From assembly GCF_027409185.1 (NCBI RefSeq), contig NC_084465.1, positions 27,259,864 to 27,323,863 on the forward strand: 64,000 bases of DNA. Direction: 5' to 3'. The notes under the pieces are model-generated. The model worked only from the letters and a program-made list of their open reading frames with translations. It was not told the DNA's origin and made no database searches. This DNA is from Cynocephalus volans. Taxonomy: Eukaryota; Chordata; Mammalia; Dermoptera; Cynocephalidae. This document shows positions 21,932 through 57,843 of the stretch, in pieces. The position numbers were made by a program, and so were the translations under genes. Each line of letters begins with the position of its first letter. Position 1 is the stretch's first letter.

Positions 21932-24144
21932 ATGAACCAGCCCGGGCCTGGGGCTCCCCCACCGCCCCGTCGCGTGCGGCTGAAGCCCTGGCTGGTGGCC
22001 CAGGTGAACAGCTGCCAGTACCCAGGACTTCAGTGGGTCAACGGGGACAAGAAATTCTTCTACATCCCCTGGCGGCATGCCACGAGGCACGGCACCAGCC
22101 AAGAAGGGGACAACACCATCTTCAAGGTATGCCCTGGACAGGGGGCACTGACTGGACCTTCCAGGCACCCCATCCCCAGAAGAGTATCACACCCCCTCCA
22201 TATATATACATGCAAACACACACATGCACTCACAGACGTGCACACACCCCCAGGGCTCCTCAAAGCCAGCCACTCTCCCAGCCACCTTGCTGCTAGTGAC
22301 TCTAGGCCTAGACCAAGGGGTCGCAGGCATGGCCACACGGTACACCTTTTCTCACCTGTACCCCAGAGCAAGGTGGGGGCTGCAGGAGACCCTCCTGGAA
22401 CTCCTCCCACTCACCCCTTGTTCTTGTCTCACTCCTGTTACACATGAGTGCGCGATCAGTGTCCACATACGCTCACAGGAGCCAACAATTCACTGGTAAT
22501 CTCAACGCTGGGAGGTGCCCGCTACAGTAGTTTTTGCTTATACGTCTTGTTTGCATGTGTGTGTATGTGAAGCGCAAAAGTGCAAGTTCTATAACGAGCG
22601 TTTTTTCACCCCACCCCTGGATCGGCTTTCCTTTCCTACTTACGTCCACATCACTTTTTGTGTCTGTTGACCGCTCTACCTGAGCACACATCAGTATGTA
22701 GATTTTCTTAACTCTTACCCTGTATTCATCTTAAATTATTTCTTTGGGGTCAGTTCCTAGAGTTAAAACTTGCTGGGTCAAAGTGAATGCATACTTTTAA
22801 TAATCTGGATACAGATTTCTTAGTCTTTTCACTTGATCTCTACCTATTCAAAGTTCTTTTTCAAATCAATTTCTTATTTTTGAATATGTAACACAGTCAC
22901 ACATTCAAAATTAAAAAGGTGTGAAATGGTTTATGGCAAAAAGTCTTCCCCCCGTCCCTGTCCACAGCCATCCTCCCACCAAAGGCAATAATGTTTATCC
23001 TTCCTGGGAGATTACTGTTAATATACAAATACGAGCCTATCTTTTCCCCCACTTTTCAAAAAAATAGTTACATGTGTGCATACTCTTCTGCACGTAATAT
23101 TTCTTTTCTTTTCTGTCTTGCCCCTATACCAACGAGGATGCACGTAGTATCACTAGAAGATCGCTACACTTCAGTCCACATAAAACTTCCTCCTTTTTTT
23201 GTTTTTGTTTTGCTGCCCATCGCTCTACTCTGTGGGTTGGTCATAAACCAGCCCCTCACTCATGGACGTTGAGCATTTTGGATCTTTGGCTTTTACAAGT
23301 AGTGCTACAGTGAATAACCTTGTACGTGCATAATCGTGTGTGGATGCTTCTATAATCTTAGGATAAATTCCTAGAAGTCCAATTGCTGGCTTAAAGGGGA
23401 AAAGCTTTTGTAATCCTGACATCACCCAACTGCCGTCCACAGTAGTCACAGGCACAGCCGAAGCGAAGCGTATGGAGCCTGTGCTACATCCGGGCACAGT
23501 TCTGAGTGCTTTGTGGACCTCACCCTGTGAGGTGGGCCCTGTGAGGAGGAGACCATGGTGAGGAGAGTCAAGGTGACATGGCCTGGCGTGCAGCTGGCAG
23601 TGGCACATTCTGGAAGCAAGGCCAGCCTGGCTGCAGTGTACATGGCCTCAGCCACAGGTTCCGCTCTCCTCCTTAGAGATTGTACCTGTTTACACCCAGC
23701 AGCACTGACTGCGGATGCCCCCAACGCCCCTAAGCTTCATGGAGCTTGTTGGAACCTGAGAGAGGGAAGCCTGCATCACACCCCCAGGTGCAGACGAGGC
23801 CTTGGGGCTTGGCGAGGCTCAGCCGGTGGCTGAGTAGTGTCACCGTGCTGCAGTGACCCCCATACTCGACCCCCAACTCATCCCCAGTTCGCAGGCTGGG
23901 GCTTGGGAGAGGGGTGAGGTTGTCTGTGGCCGCTGACCTCTCTTCCTGCCCCAGGCCTGGGCCAAGGAGACGGGGAAGTACACGGAAGGGGTGGACGAGG
24001 CGGATCCGGCCAAGTGGAAGGCCAACCTGCGCTGCGCCCTTAACAAGAGCTGCGACTTCCGCCTCATCTATGACAGGCCCCGGGACATGCCGCCTCAGCC
24101 GTACAAGATCTACGAGGTCTGCTCCAATGGCCCCGCTCCCACAG
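21932..24144 (+). pseudogene. IRF5: partial duplicate of IRF5: coding exons 2 and 3 only
   Basis: Exon 2 (acceptor 21,921, ATG 21,932, donor 22,126/22,127) and exon 3 (23,955-24,144) encode the N-terminal 128 residues of interferon regulatory factor 5, its DNA-binding domain. All five family tryptophans are present (KPWLV, LQWVN, IPWRH, KAWAK, AKWKA). No later IRF5 exon (linker, association domain, C-terminal regulatory part) exists in the window. From memory, several positions shared by human and mouse differ here: KSRDF is KSCDF, YDGPRD is YDRPRD, HGPSQ is HGTSQ. By synteny the real IRF5 should lie further left on the minus strand, so this plus-strand copy is best read as a truncated duplicate. 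The alternative is an IRF5 broken by inversion. Confidence 0.75.
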
Positions 24145-24817
24145 GTACCATGCCTGGCCCTGTGTGGGCCTCCTAGGAGGCTATGCGATGTCGTGGCCCC
24201 AGCTGTGACTTCTGGGTCAGTCATGGATTTCTTCGGGGACTTCCTGGGCCAGGGCTTCTTCAGCAGCGTCCCCTAGCAGTGGTGTCCTAGCAGTATGTCC
24301 TAGTAGTAGGTGGGTGAGCAGAGAGGGCACTGAGCTCGGACCCAGGTCCTCACAAGGAGGGCGGGGGCCTTCGGTCTCCTGTGACAGGTTGGGAGGTTGT
24401 GTTCAGCAAGGCCACAACCTGAGAGACTTGGTCCAGACAGCCAGTGCTGGGCTGAGCAGATGTCATAGACTCCCCTCACCTGGGCCCTGCTCTGTCTCTG
24501 CCTCCCTCCACCCCACACCCCTAGGAATGTGCCTTTGTCTCTAGAGCTGAGCCCTGACCCACTGATTCTGTCCTGAGGGATAAAGCTGATGGGTTTCCTA
24601 TCCTGGGGCCTGTGGGTGGGGTCTGCCAGGGGCCCCAGTGGGAGCCTGTCGGTCTCTGCCTCCCTCTCCAGGCACCAACATGATGATGGTGGGTGTGCAC
24701 AGGCCCAAGACCCCCTGCAAGGAGGTGTATGTGAAGCATCTGGGGAACCGGCTGTACAATGTCACCTACATCATCAAGGAGAAAGGGGACTACATCCTCA
24801 TTGAGTGGAGTGACTGA
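21932..24817 (+). CDS. potential IRF5-FLNC chimeric coding sequence, 176 residues
   Basis: Joining 21,932-22,126, 23,955-24,144 and 24,672-24,817 gives 531 bases, an open frame of 176 codons plus TGA. The junction works because IRF5 exon 3 and FLNC exon 48 are both phase 1 (aca g|gc acc, giving Thr-Gly-Thr). Acceptors (ctcctgcag, cttcctgccccag, ctccctctccag) and donors (aag|gtatgc, acag|gtacca) are present. The product would be an IRF DNA-binding domain followed by 48 residues of the filamin C dimerisation repeat, without the IRF association and activation regions. An IRF lacking those parts would be expected to compete for DNA rather than activate. A CpG island lies upstream and an AATAAA at 26,042 lies downstream. 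Transcription is unproven, and both parts may simply be relics. Confidence 0.4.
22690..23440 (+). repeat. L1M fragments in the intron
   Basis: Two blocks carry the string typical of old L1M ends ('aacttgctgggtcaaagtga' near 22,770 and 'tcctagaagtccaattgctg' near 23,370). They lie between IRF5-like exons 2 and 3. Confidence 0.5.
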
Positions 24818-24856
24818 AGTGTCCCTGGAAGACCCTTCAAAGTCAATGTGCTCTGA
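24672..24856 (+). pseudogene. FLNC: duplicate of the last coding exon of filamin C
   Basis: Translates as the C-terminal end of filamin C ([27 protein letters not shown]), the second half of Ig-like repeat 24, which mediates filamin dimerisation. Relative to the parent as I recall it, the codons for Val-Lys before the Trp are reduced to one Glu, and a TGA lies at 24,815-24,817. The original reading frame would otherwise run to the TGA at 24,854. The acceptor at 24,671 is intact. No earlier FLNC exon was recognised between 24,145 and 24,671. Human chromosome 7 carries a known FLNC pseudogene of exons 46-48 downstream of FLNC. This may be its counterpart, but it holds only the last exon. Confidence 0.85.
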
Positions 24857-24912
24857 ATCCCACAACTGCCTCCCCCAGCTTCAGGCTCCACCTCCAGCCA
24901 AACACACACCCA

Positions 24913-24921
<9 letters not shown>

Positions 24922-24981
<60 letters not shown>
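24922..24981 (+). repeat. (CA)n microsatellite
   Basis: About 30 uninterrupted CA dinucleotides just downstream of the FLNC-derived exon, within what would be its 3' untranslated region. Confidence 0.95.
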
Positions 24982-24985
<4 letters not shown>

Positions 24986-25239
24986 CACACGCAGATGCAC
25001 ACAGGCAGATGCACACGTGCAGAATCAGACACTACAAGCACCTGCCCTGGGTGTGAAGTGAATGCACAGCCTCGCACCCCACTGTGCCCTGGGGGTTGGA
25101 GGGCCTCGTCTGTCTCAGGACAGTGTCCCTCCCTCGAATGTGACATGAGAGCAGACTGGGGCCAGGCTCAGGGGCAGAGGCTGTGACATAAGAGGCTGGA
25201 CAGAGGGTTGGGGAGCCAGGGAGGCCCTGAGCTTATTGC

Positions 25240-25490
25240 CAGTGTGACTTTGAATTCACCTCTCAGATTCCTCATCTGTGGAATGAGGATAAAGGCTCCC
25301 CATTCTGCACAGTTGGGTGAAGATTAGAGATCACGCAAGAAAAATGATAAGAGCTTATACCTCCATGCCGAGCATGAGGCTGGGTGGTTTTCAGGCATGT
25401 ATTTATTAACCCTCACAAACACTCCGTGAGGGTTGTGCTGTTTGGGCTCAGGTCACAGCTATGAGAAATTAGCCACCGAAAGTGCAACGC
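25240..25490. repeat. MIR fragments
   Basis: Forward MIR-like core near 25,240-25,330 ('cctcatctgtggaatgagga') followed by a reverse-oriented fragment to about 25,490. Confidence 0.5.
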
Positions 25491-25598
25491 TGGGTCTGGG
25501 TCATAGATTAGTAAGCCTCAGGCCCAGGATTTGGCCTGGTAGCCCGCCCTCTGTGCTCCTAGCCTCTCTGCCCCCAGCCCCCAGAGGACTTGCCTTCT

Positions 25599-25787
25599 TT
25601 TTTTCTTTTTTCTTTTCTTTTTTTTTTTTTTTTAAAGATGACCGGTAAGGGGATCTTAACACTTGGCTTGGTGTTGTCAGCACCACGCTCTCCAAGTGAG
25701 CTAACCGGCCATCCCTATATAGGATCCGAACCCATGGCCTTGGTGTTATCAGCACCACACTCTCCTGAGTGAGCCATGGGCCGGCCC
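25599..25787 (-). repeat. tRNA-Ile-derived SINE, dimer
   Basis: Two tRNA-Ile-like units in reverse orientation joined by a 'tatatagg' linker, with a T-rich stretch at 25,599-25,634 representing the tail. It is flanked by the 14-bp duplication aggacttgccttct at 25,585-25,598 and 25,788-25,801. Confidence 0.9.
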
Positions 25788-26041
25788 AGGACTTGCCTTC
25801 TAACAGGCACCCAGTAAAGGGAAACTATTTTCCTTAAACCTGGTGGGAATGGAGCGCCACTTCCTCGTTCCTTTTCTGGCCAGCTGGCCCTAGCTTTCCT
25901 CTGCTCTGACCCCAGCTCCAGGCTGCTGAGGCCAGGTCTCAGTGTTGAGTCACAGCCTCCCCTGCCCCTGCCGCACACTCCCAGGGAAGAGAAACTGCCC
26001 TCTGTTTACTGAAGCCTTAAGATACGTGGTGGGAAAACCAC

Positions 26042-26047
26042 AATAAA
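26042..26047 (+). terminator. AATAAA polyadenylation signal
   Basis: Canonical hexamer in 'ccacaataaaagaag', about 1.2 kb past the FLNC-derived exon (about 1.0 kb without the inserted SINE). It could be the poly(A) signal carried along with the filamin 3' untranslated region. No other canonical site was seen between the exon and KCP. Confidence 0.4.
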
Positions 26048-26559
26048 AGAAGATACGTGGGGAGTGGGCTGGGGGAGACCTTTAATCCCTGTGCGGGCTG
26101 GGGGAGGGGTGCTTCAGACTTCTGGTCTCCATGGTGGGAGGGAGGGAGACTGCTTTGGCAGGATTCTCAGCTCCACCCTCAATGTCCCTCTTTGCCTGTG
26201 AGCCTGGGGCCCCATCCCCACCTCCCTCTGCTTTCCAGCTGCACTGAGGAGTTTCCCAGCCTTGTGGAGCCCAAGGGGCCCACGTGGGCAGCTTTCCTCA
26301 CTTCCTCCCATTGGCCCCCTCCTGCTGAGCCTGGGCCCAGCCCTGCCCCCTACCCAGGCTCACCCTGCAGGCCAGGCCTGAGTTTGGGAGCTGGAAAATG
26401 GGGCTGGGACCAGCCATCCAAGGGAGGCCTTAGCATTTGGAGCCAAGCCTGGTGCTGCTAGGGTGGGTAGGGGTGATGAGTGAAGTCCGGGAAAGAAACT
26501 TATAGGTGAAAAGGGGACTAGATCAGCTCCCTTGATTTCAGAGACCAAACGAAGCGCCT

Positions 26560-26760
26560 GTTGTTGATTATTTATTATTTACTGAGCACTTACCATGAGC
26601 CAATCAGTACCCTAAATTCTTTACCTGCTTGATCTCAATCCTCACTGAAAGTCTATACAGTAGATGTCATAATCCCCAGTTTACAAGGGATCTGAGGCAC
26701 AAAGAAGTAAGGGGTCTAAGACCACATGGCATTAACTGTGCAGGGATTTGATTCCAGCTG
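26560..26760 (-). repeat. MIR
   Basis: Nearly full-length MIR in reverse orientation ('actgagcacttaccatgagc' through 'atttgattccagctgg'), just upstream of the KCP CpG island. Confidence 0.7.
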
Positions 26761-27103
26761 GGTTTGTTTCTCCCACAAGCAGGTGAGAGGGAAAACCCGA
26801 AGGGGCTATCCCAAAGCCCGAGAGTGGCAAACTTGTGTTTCTTTGGGGGTGTCCTTCTGGATCATAGGCAGGAGATTCGGCCCCCACCCCCGGCCCAGCT
26901 TCCTGGGGGGCTGGGGTTTGCTCTCTGGGGTCAGGACCGGGCTGGGGCGCCCGGGTGGGTCGAGGTGCCCACCCGGGAGGCAGCGCCGCTGGGCGGGATG
27001 AGCCCTCCCTGAACAAAGGCTGGGTGGGAGGCGGCCTGTGGCTCCCACCCCGCCCCGCCCGCGCCTGCCGAGCCGCGACGACAGACAGCGAGGCCGAGCG
27101 AGC

Positions 27104-51861
<24,758 letters not shown>

Positions 51862-52004
51862 GCCAGGATTACCCCCAACCAGGACTCATCAGACCAGAAG
51901 TCTCCCCTTGGTGAGCAGCTACCACCCTGACCAGATCTGCAGACATAGTGCTCTGCCTGGGCATGGGAGCTGGGCCTTTGCCCTGAAAAGCCCTCAGCTG
52001 AAGC

Positions 52005-52010
52005 AGTAAA
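52005..52010 (+). terminator. KCP poly(A) signal, variant AGTAAA
   Basis: AGTAAA, a known minor variant of AATAAA, lies 144 bases after the stop codon. It is followed by a run of TG dinucleotides (52,036-52,050), a typical GU-rich downstream element. No AATAAA is present nearby. The predicted 3' untranslated region is therefore only about 165 bases. Confidence 0.6.
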
Positions 52011-52059
52011 CTCTGGCCTTGCCCTAAAGCTTCTTTGTGTGTGTGTGTGTTTCCTCCTG

Positions 52060-53719
52060 GTGCCACGGTTGTAGCTGGGCTGCTCAGAGCATGGGGCTCA
52101 GTGGCCAGTGTCCCCAGAGTCAGAGGACCTTGCTTGTTCCTTGGGCCTGTATCCCTGGGCTGCCCCAATTGGCCGCTCCCTAGTGCTGTCTGGGAAACCC
52201 TGCAATAGGAAGGCGGACCCAGGTGTCCTGGTTCCTGCCCTATGCTCATTCTGTATGGCAGGCATGGCCCGTGGCCCCCATGTGGGACACTCTGTGGATC
52301 CATGTGGAATCCTGCCGGGCTGAGGATTCCTGGAGAAGGAGCTCAGTCCATGCATGGCCTCTCGTTTCCTCCTGGTTTGGTGGTTCCGAGTGCTCAGGTG
52401 CCTTCTGGACCACTCTAAGAGCTGGTGACACAGGGACCCCATGCCTAGGGTGGGGATAGAAGAGACAATAGGTCGCGATGCAACACGGACACATGAGTGT
52501 GTACGCACACACAGACACATGCACCCCCCTCAGAAACCCAGATAAACACATGCCTGGTGCATGTGCACCTGCCCTGCCCTGCGTTCACACCCACACCCAC
52601 CCCGGGTGGACATGCACGCAGTAGACACGCGTGCGGCTCGGGAGAGAATGTGGGCTTTGAAATCAAAAAAGTCCAGAATTTGAGTTTTCTTTACCACCTA
52701 CTGACTGTGTGGCCTTGGTGTTTTAGGGACTGTAACTATAAGATCAGGGGATTCCACTCTCCTTGCCGGGTCCCTAATATCCCAACAGGGGAGTGTAGGG
52801 CTCAGAGCTCGGGGAGAGGACGCTGACCAAGCGCCTTTATTGATTACGTTAGCAAGATGGGGGCAGTGGCGTTGGAGGTCACCACCCTACTCGCTCAACC
52901 CTCTTTCTCGGAGGCTGTTCTTGTTTGGGGCCCGGAGAGGACAGCTCACTCCTTTCTCTCATGGAGTGGTGACAAAGCAGCAGGCAGGCAAAGCCACTCA
53001 GGACAGCACAGGACACGAAGGGTGCAGATCACCTCCTGCATTCGATCCTCTCTTTACTGGAACTTGTGCGAACTGTTCCCTTGTGTGTAAAGTGAGGATG
53101 ATGATAACATGTAGCTTGCGTGTCAGGAGGATGGAGTGAGCCACGGACAGCAGGGACAAGCACTTGTTGGGCTTCTTACCATCACAGTCACCACTTGGTG
53201 ATGAACGGCCTCGGCGCCCAGGACCACGTCATCCTAGAGCCTGTTTCTCACGACCTCCATCTGCAGATGAGGGAAACACCTGTTGGGGCACATCGCTCTG
53301 AGGAGCCAGCCTGCTCATTGGCACACCGGCTGGTACCAGCACCTGCTTGAGTCGCTGCGAGGAAGGATTGTGTGCAGCAAGAGTTTTGTGTCCTGGCATG
53401 GACTAAGCTGTTGGTGGTAGCTGCCCCACCCATATTGAGTGTATTACATATGTACTCATATAAACCATATAATGCAGTTCTGAAGTTCCTGTGTCTATGT
53501 GCAGATGCAGAGGTAACACAGACACTCACAGGGATGGCAGCCAGCACAGGCACATGCCTCACTCTACACCGCCACCCCCACAGCCAAGAAACCCGCCTCA
53601 GAGGCAGGCCAGAGGCCCTGACTCAGGTGTCAGGGCCCTGCATTATTGAGATCAGAGCCTTTGTTCTGCCCGGCTCTTTGTCCTCTGCTCCAGGTCCTCC
53701 ACCTCTCTACAGGCTGCCC
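52060..53719. other. intergenic stretch between KCP and the next gene
   Basis: A CA/CG-rich tract lies at about 52,490-52,640 and a MIR-like piece at about 52,640-52,740. No gene could be supported. Several open frames lack splice sites and motifs. Confidence 0.45.
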
Positions 53720-56700
53720 ATGGTGCAGGCAGCCACACCTGGGGGCCCAGGGCTCCCCTGTGGCCCCAAACAGGCCTTGGCCCTATACCAGCTCCTCTTC
53801 CCGTGCTCTGCAGGTCTGGGCCAACTCCAGGATGTGCTTTCACAGGTAAGGGAGGTGGGGCGTGGCCTCAGATGGAGAGGGGGCAGCCGAGGCCTGACTC
53901 CACTTGCCCCCAGTTTCAAGAGGCCTGGGGCTGTCCCCCAGAGCTGGAGCTGCCTGCTGTGCTGCTGGAGATAGAGTGGAGCAGGTGGGCCCAGGAACAG
54001 GTAGGGGCTGGCAGGGAGTGTAGCAGAGGACAGGGTGGGTGCGCCCTCACACCCTGGTGCCCTGTCTTCCTGCAGCTCCTGTGGGACTTGAAGCTGCTGT
54101 CTGGAGCTGGGCTGGGCCTCTTCTGGCCTCCCTGGGCCCAGTTCTGCAGTCTGAGGGACCAGACCCAGCATGCATGGAGCCGGTGCTGCCAGCTCTGTGG
54201 TAGGATGGGTGGGGACTCAGAGCAGCTAGTGAGTGGGGTGACAGGGGTGTGGTGGAAGGCAGGGAACTGTGTGACATTGGGGCAGTCATGGAAGTGAGGC
54301 AAGTGGAAGGTGCAGGGGCTTTGGAGACAGATGGCTTTGGATTCAGATGTCTGCTCTGACGCTCCTGGGCACTGTCAGCCACTTCTTCAGCTATGAAGTG
54401 TGGAGGAGAATTGATCTTTCTCTAACGGCTGTTGGGAAGACCAGTGTACTCATTGGGATAAAGGGTTTAGCACCATGCCTGACACACGGGACATACTCAG
54501 TCCGGGCAGGCTGCTATTATCATTTCACAGTTCAGCACTGTCTTGATCAAATCAATTGTGTGGTGATGCCCATAAGCCTTTTGACATGGCTGCAGCATGG
54601 GAGGAAAGCCACCTGGTAGGGTCTCAAAGGGCAGGGGCCCTGCTGCCCTGGGTGCCCCTGAGACAGAGACACTGAGCAGCGTCCCTCCCTCCAGGGCTGG
54701 AACTCAGCTGACCCTCATGGAGGGAGTGGCTATGTTGACTGGGCCCAGAGCAGAGCTGGGGACTAAGAACATGCATCCCAGTCCCAGCTCAGCTGCCAAT
54801 TTCTCAAGTCACCTTGAGCAGGTTAGTACCCTCTCTGGGCCGAGGCATTCTCAGCCGTAGCAGGAGAGGGTGTTCACGGTGACCACTAAGGAAGTGTCCA
54901 GCTAGCATTATTGGCCTGGACTGCGATCTCATCTGAAGGCTCAGCTGGGCGGGAGGGATCTGTTTCCGAGCTCCTTCAGTGCAGGGGAAGGGTAGGGCCA
55001 ACACAAGGGCATGTATCCCAGGAGGCTGGTATCACAGGGGCCATCTCAGACGCTGTCTGCCACACTGGGGGGTTGGGTCCTGTGGACTACAGTGCCCTCA
55101 ACTCTTCCAGAGTTCCAGGCTGAGCCCTCTGCTCCAGGCTGGGGACTCCCTGAGCCAGAGCCATCAGCTCCCAGAAGGGTGAGTCTTTCTCTCGGGGAAT
55201 ACTGCCATTCCCTGTGTTGCCACGCAAGGTGACCTAGAACTGGGCCCCTTACCCTTTTCTCCTTACTCAGTCCTGCCCAGTGCCCCCTCCTCATGCCTCC
55301 AGCTCTTCCCGGGCTCTCACTTAGTTGCACTCATGGTCACCCCATAGCCCCTGGAAAGGTTAGCCCCCAAATTCCAGCTCCCAGGACTCAGGGGTGGTGC
55401 AGGGGCTGGGGGAGACCACTCTGGACTCAGAGTTTGGGCGTTGGGGTGGGGAGGCTCAGCAGCCTGCAGGCAGTTGGCACACTGGCAGGCAGGCTCCCTC
55501 CTCATTCCAGAGGCCACTGCCACCAGAGATGCACCTGAAGCAACCTTTGAACTCCTGCAGGGGGCAGGCAGTGGACCCACTGTCAGGCCCAGATTTGGGT
55601 GAAGCCAAGAGTGCTGCAGATCCAAGGAGGGAGAACGCTGGTATACCTGCAGGGCCCACATCTGGTACGTTGACAGCAGTGGTTGGGCAGCCGGGAGAGC
55701 AGGGAGACCCTGGGGCTGGGGAAGCCAGACTAGATTGGGAGGAGGCAGGAAGTCTTCACCCCAAGTTCAAGAACTTCAGTCATTCTGTGCTCATTCTTCA
55801 TCTCACGCCTTTTTATTGGGTGCCAGGGGCACCCAGGGATGCCAAGTAGGTTTTATTTTATGTGCCAATTCCACCCAGTTCATACCAGCTGTCTCGGGCA
55901 CTGTGTCCAGTAGGATTCTGAAGCTAATCTGGGATTCAGGGTAGAGAGTCCAGGAGCCACCAACACTGGCTGCCCAGGGAGGAGGGAATGGAATGGCAAC
56001 CCCATGCCACCCATGTGCCAGGCACTGAGGGTATACAGAGAACAAGAGAGACTTGGTCCTGTCTTTGTGATCACAGCCTGGTGAGAAAGTGTGACAATAA
56101 ACAGGCCATTAGAATTCAGTGGGATGGATGCTGTGAGCCTTGGGCCTGTTAATTTAAATGAGACAGACTCTCAAATTATTTATTAAACAACAAACCTAGC
56201 AAAGCCATAAGATTTTAATTGTTCCATCATGCACATGAGAGAAGAGAAGAGTGCCAGTGATTATTTTCTGATTGACAGAAGTTTTTACAAGTATTTTATC
56301 TCTGGAGAAGATAGAAATATCAATTATAACAATATTCCCAGAGAAATAAATACTTAGTAAGACAAAAGATCAGAATCACCAGGGGAGGGGAGTTGGAGGT
56401 TATTTTCACAGTTCTCAGCAATCATTTCTAAAATCTTGGGAGTCTTTTAAGACTCCTTTTTCAAAAAACCCTTCAAAAGACAGATTTATTTTCACAGAGA
56501 ACATACCCATTTGGTTACTTTTATGAATATTCAGTCTGTGTATTGCACAAGACAACAAGATGCAATATTCTTGTGAAAGTTCTCAATTCAAGATCTTATG
56601 AAATCAGGTTCTTTTAGCTATTCTATGGATGCAGGACAACTCTCCTTCATCCACAGCTGCAGAGGAGCGGCAACAGATCATCTCTTTTTTCAGATTCCTT

Positions 56701-57843
56701 CTGTTAATTATGAAGACTTGCAGTCTCTAGGCCAGTCTCTGCTCTAAAATTTCATTTCTCAAATCTCACTTGATTTTGCTGTCAGAAACAAAGAAGGGGC
56801 TAGGGAGGGATTTCCTTACCAACAGTAAAAAGTGAGGCACATACAGTGGGTTTCTTCTATGTCCTGAACGGGGACAAGGTGGGGGTCTGTTTATGCTGAG
56901 GGACAGATGAGTCCAGCAGACAGTCCCCTCTTGCTCCTAAGCCTCCTGTGGTGGTCTTGAGGAAGAGGTTGTGCCGGTCTCTCTGGGGTGGTCTGCCTTG
57001 GCTGGGAGGATGAGAAAGATGGGCTCGGCTGTTGGCAGGCACACCTGACAAGCAGGCGTGTGGCAGGCTGTCTAAACAAAGGTGGAATGATTGTGATAGC
57101 CTTGAAGTTCAAGCAGCACACTCAGGGCACCCCCTCACCGTATGCGCTGGGGACTCCTTAGGCTTCTTGGCTCCAGTTCAGGTGAGATGTGTGTGAGGGG
57201 CTAGGACATGAGCGGAGGGCTCCCAACATCAATCTTCCTCCCTCAGGTGGCTTACAAGAGCTGAATGCCACCACCAGCAGTAGCTCTGGGGAGCCCGAAA
57301 ACTCAGAGTTCAAGGTGAAAAGGTCAAGAGTCCTGGGCAAGGGCTTCCTCAGATTGGGGATGGCAGGGGTGGCGACTGCCTGGGAGGAGGCTGCAGGGGT
57401 GAGGTGGGGCTTTCTCCTGTAGCCAGGATGAAGAAGGGCGCACTGCTGACCACCTTTTACAGTAAATAAAATGGATTTAACAAATTCAGGAATCAGGCAA
57501 GGACCAGCCAGTGGGGTCACCAGGCTCCCCTGGGGACTCCCTCACAAGCCTGGGTCCAAAGAGCTCTTCCTTCCCAGGACCTGGCCCAGAGAGAAGAGAG
57601 GAGCCATGGACTGCAGGGGAGAAAGCTCGCTCCAGGAGCCCCAAGGCCCTCTGGCCTGCCCTCCCGGGGCCTGCCAGCACCACAAAGTCCCCCCAAGGGG
57701 TGTGGCTCAAGCCTGGGCCAGGAGAGGGCAGAACTTCAGAAACTGCTGAGGATAGGAACTCCTCAGAGCCAGAGAGAGGAAGACCTTCAGGATCAGAAAG
57801 AAGAGACACCTCAGAGTCAAAGAGGGGAAGCCTCCCGGGGTGA
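53720..57843 (+). CDS. unrecognised spliced gene, predicted 326-residue protein
   Basis: Seven segments bounded by consensus splice sites join in one frame: 53,720-53,845; 53,914-54,000; 54,076-54,199; 55,111-55,178; 55,511-55,664; 57,247-57,314; 57,490-57,843 (981 bases including TGA). The first three encode a Leu/Trp-rich, helix-like region (LYQLLFPCSAGLGQLQDVLS, ELELPAVLLEIEWSRWAQEQ, LLWDLKLLSGAGLG). The rest is Pro/Ser/Glu-rich, low-complexity and probably disordered. I do not know the family. The matching phases across six introns (0,0,1,0,1,0) are unlikely by chance. It lies between KCP and ATP6V1FNB, tail-to-tail with the latter. The stop at 57,841 may be a species-specific frame break, since exon-like segments continue beyond it. 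The initiation codon is a guess. Confidence 0.5.
56100..57180. other. AT-rich stretch inside the unrecognised gene
   Basis: An AT-rich kilobase within the presumed intron 55,665-57,246. It looks like old repeat-derived sequence, but I cannot assign a family. No exon is seen. Confidence 0.35.

Noticed and set aside
24145-24671. Search for FLNC exons 46-47 before the terminal exon
   Set aside because: No segment translates to the filamin C hinge or repeat 24 start. Only the last exon is supported.
24922-25146. Thr/His and Cys/Val repeat peptides
   Set aside because: Translation of the CA microsatellite.
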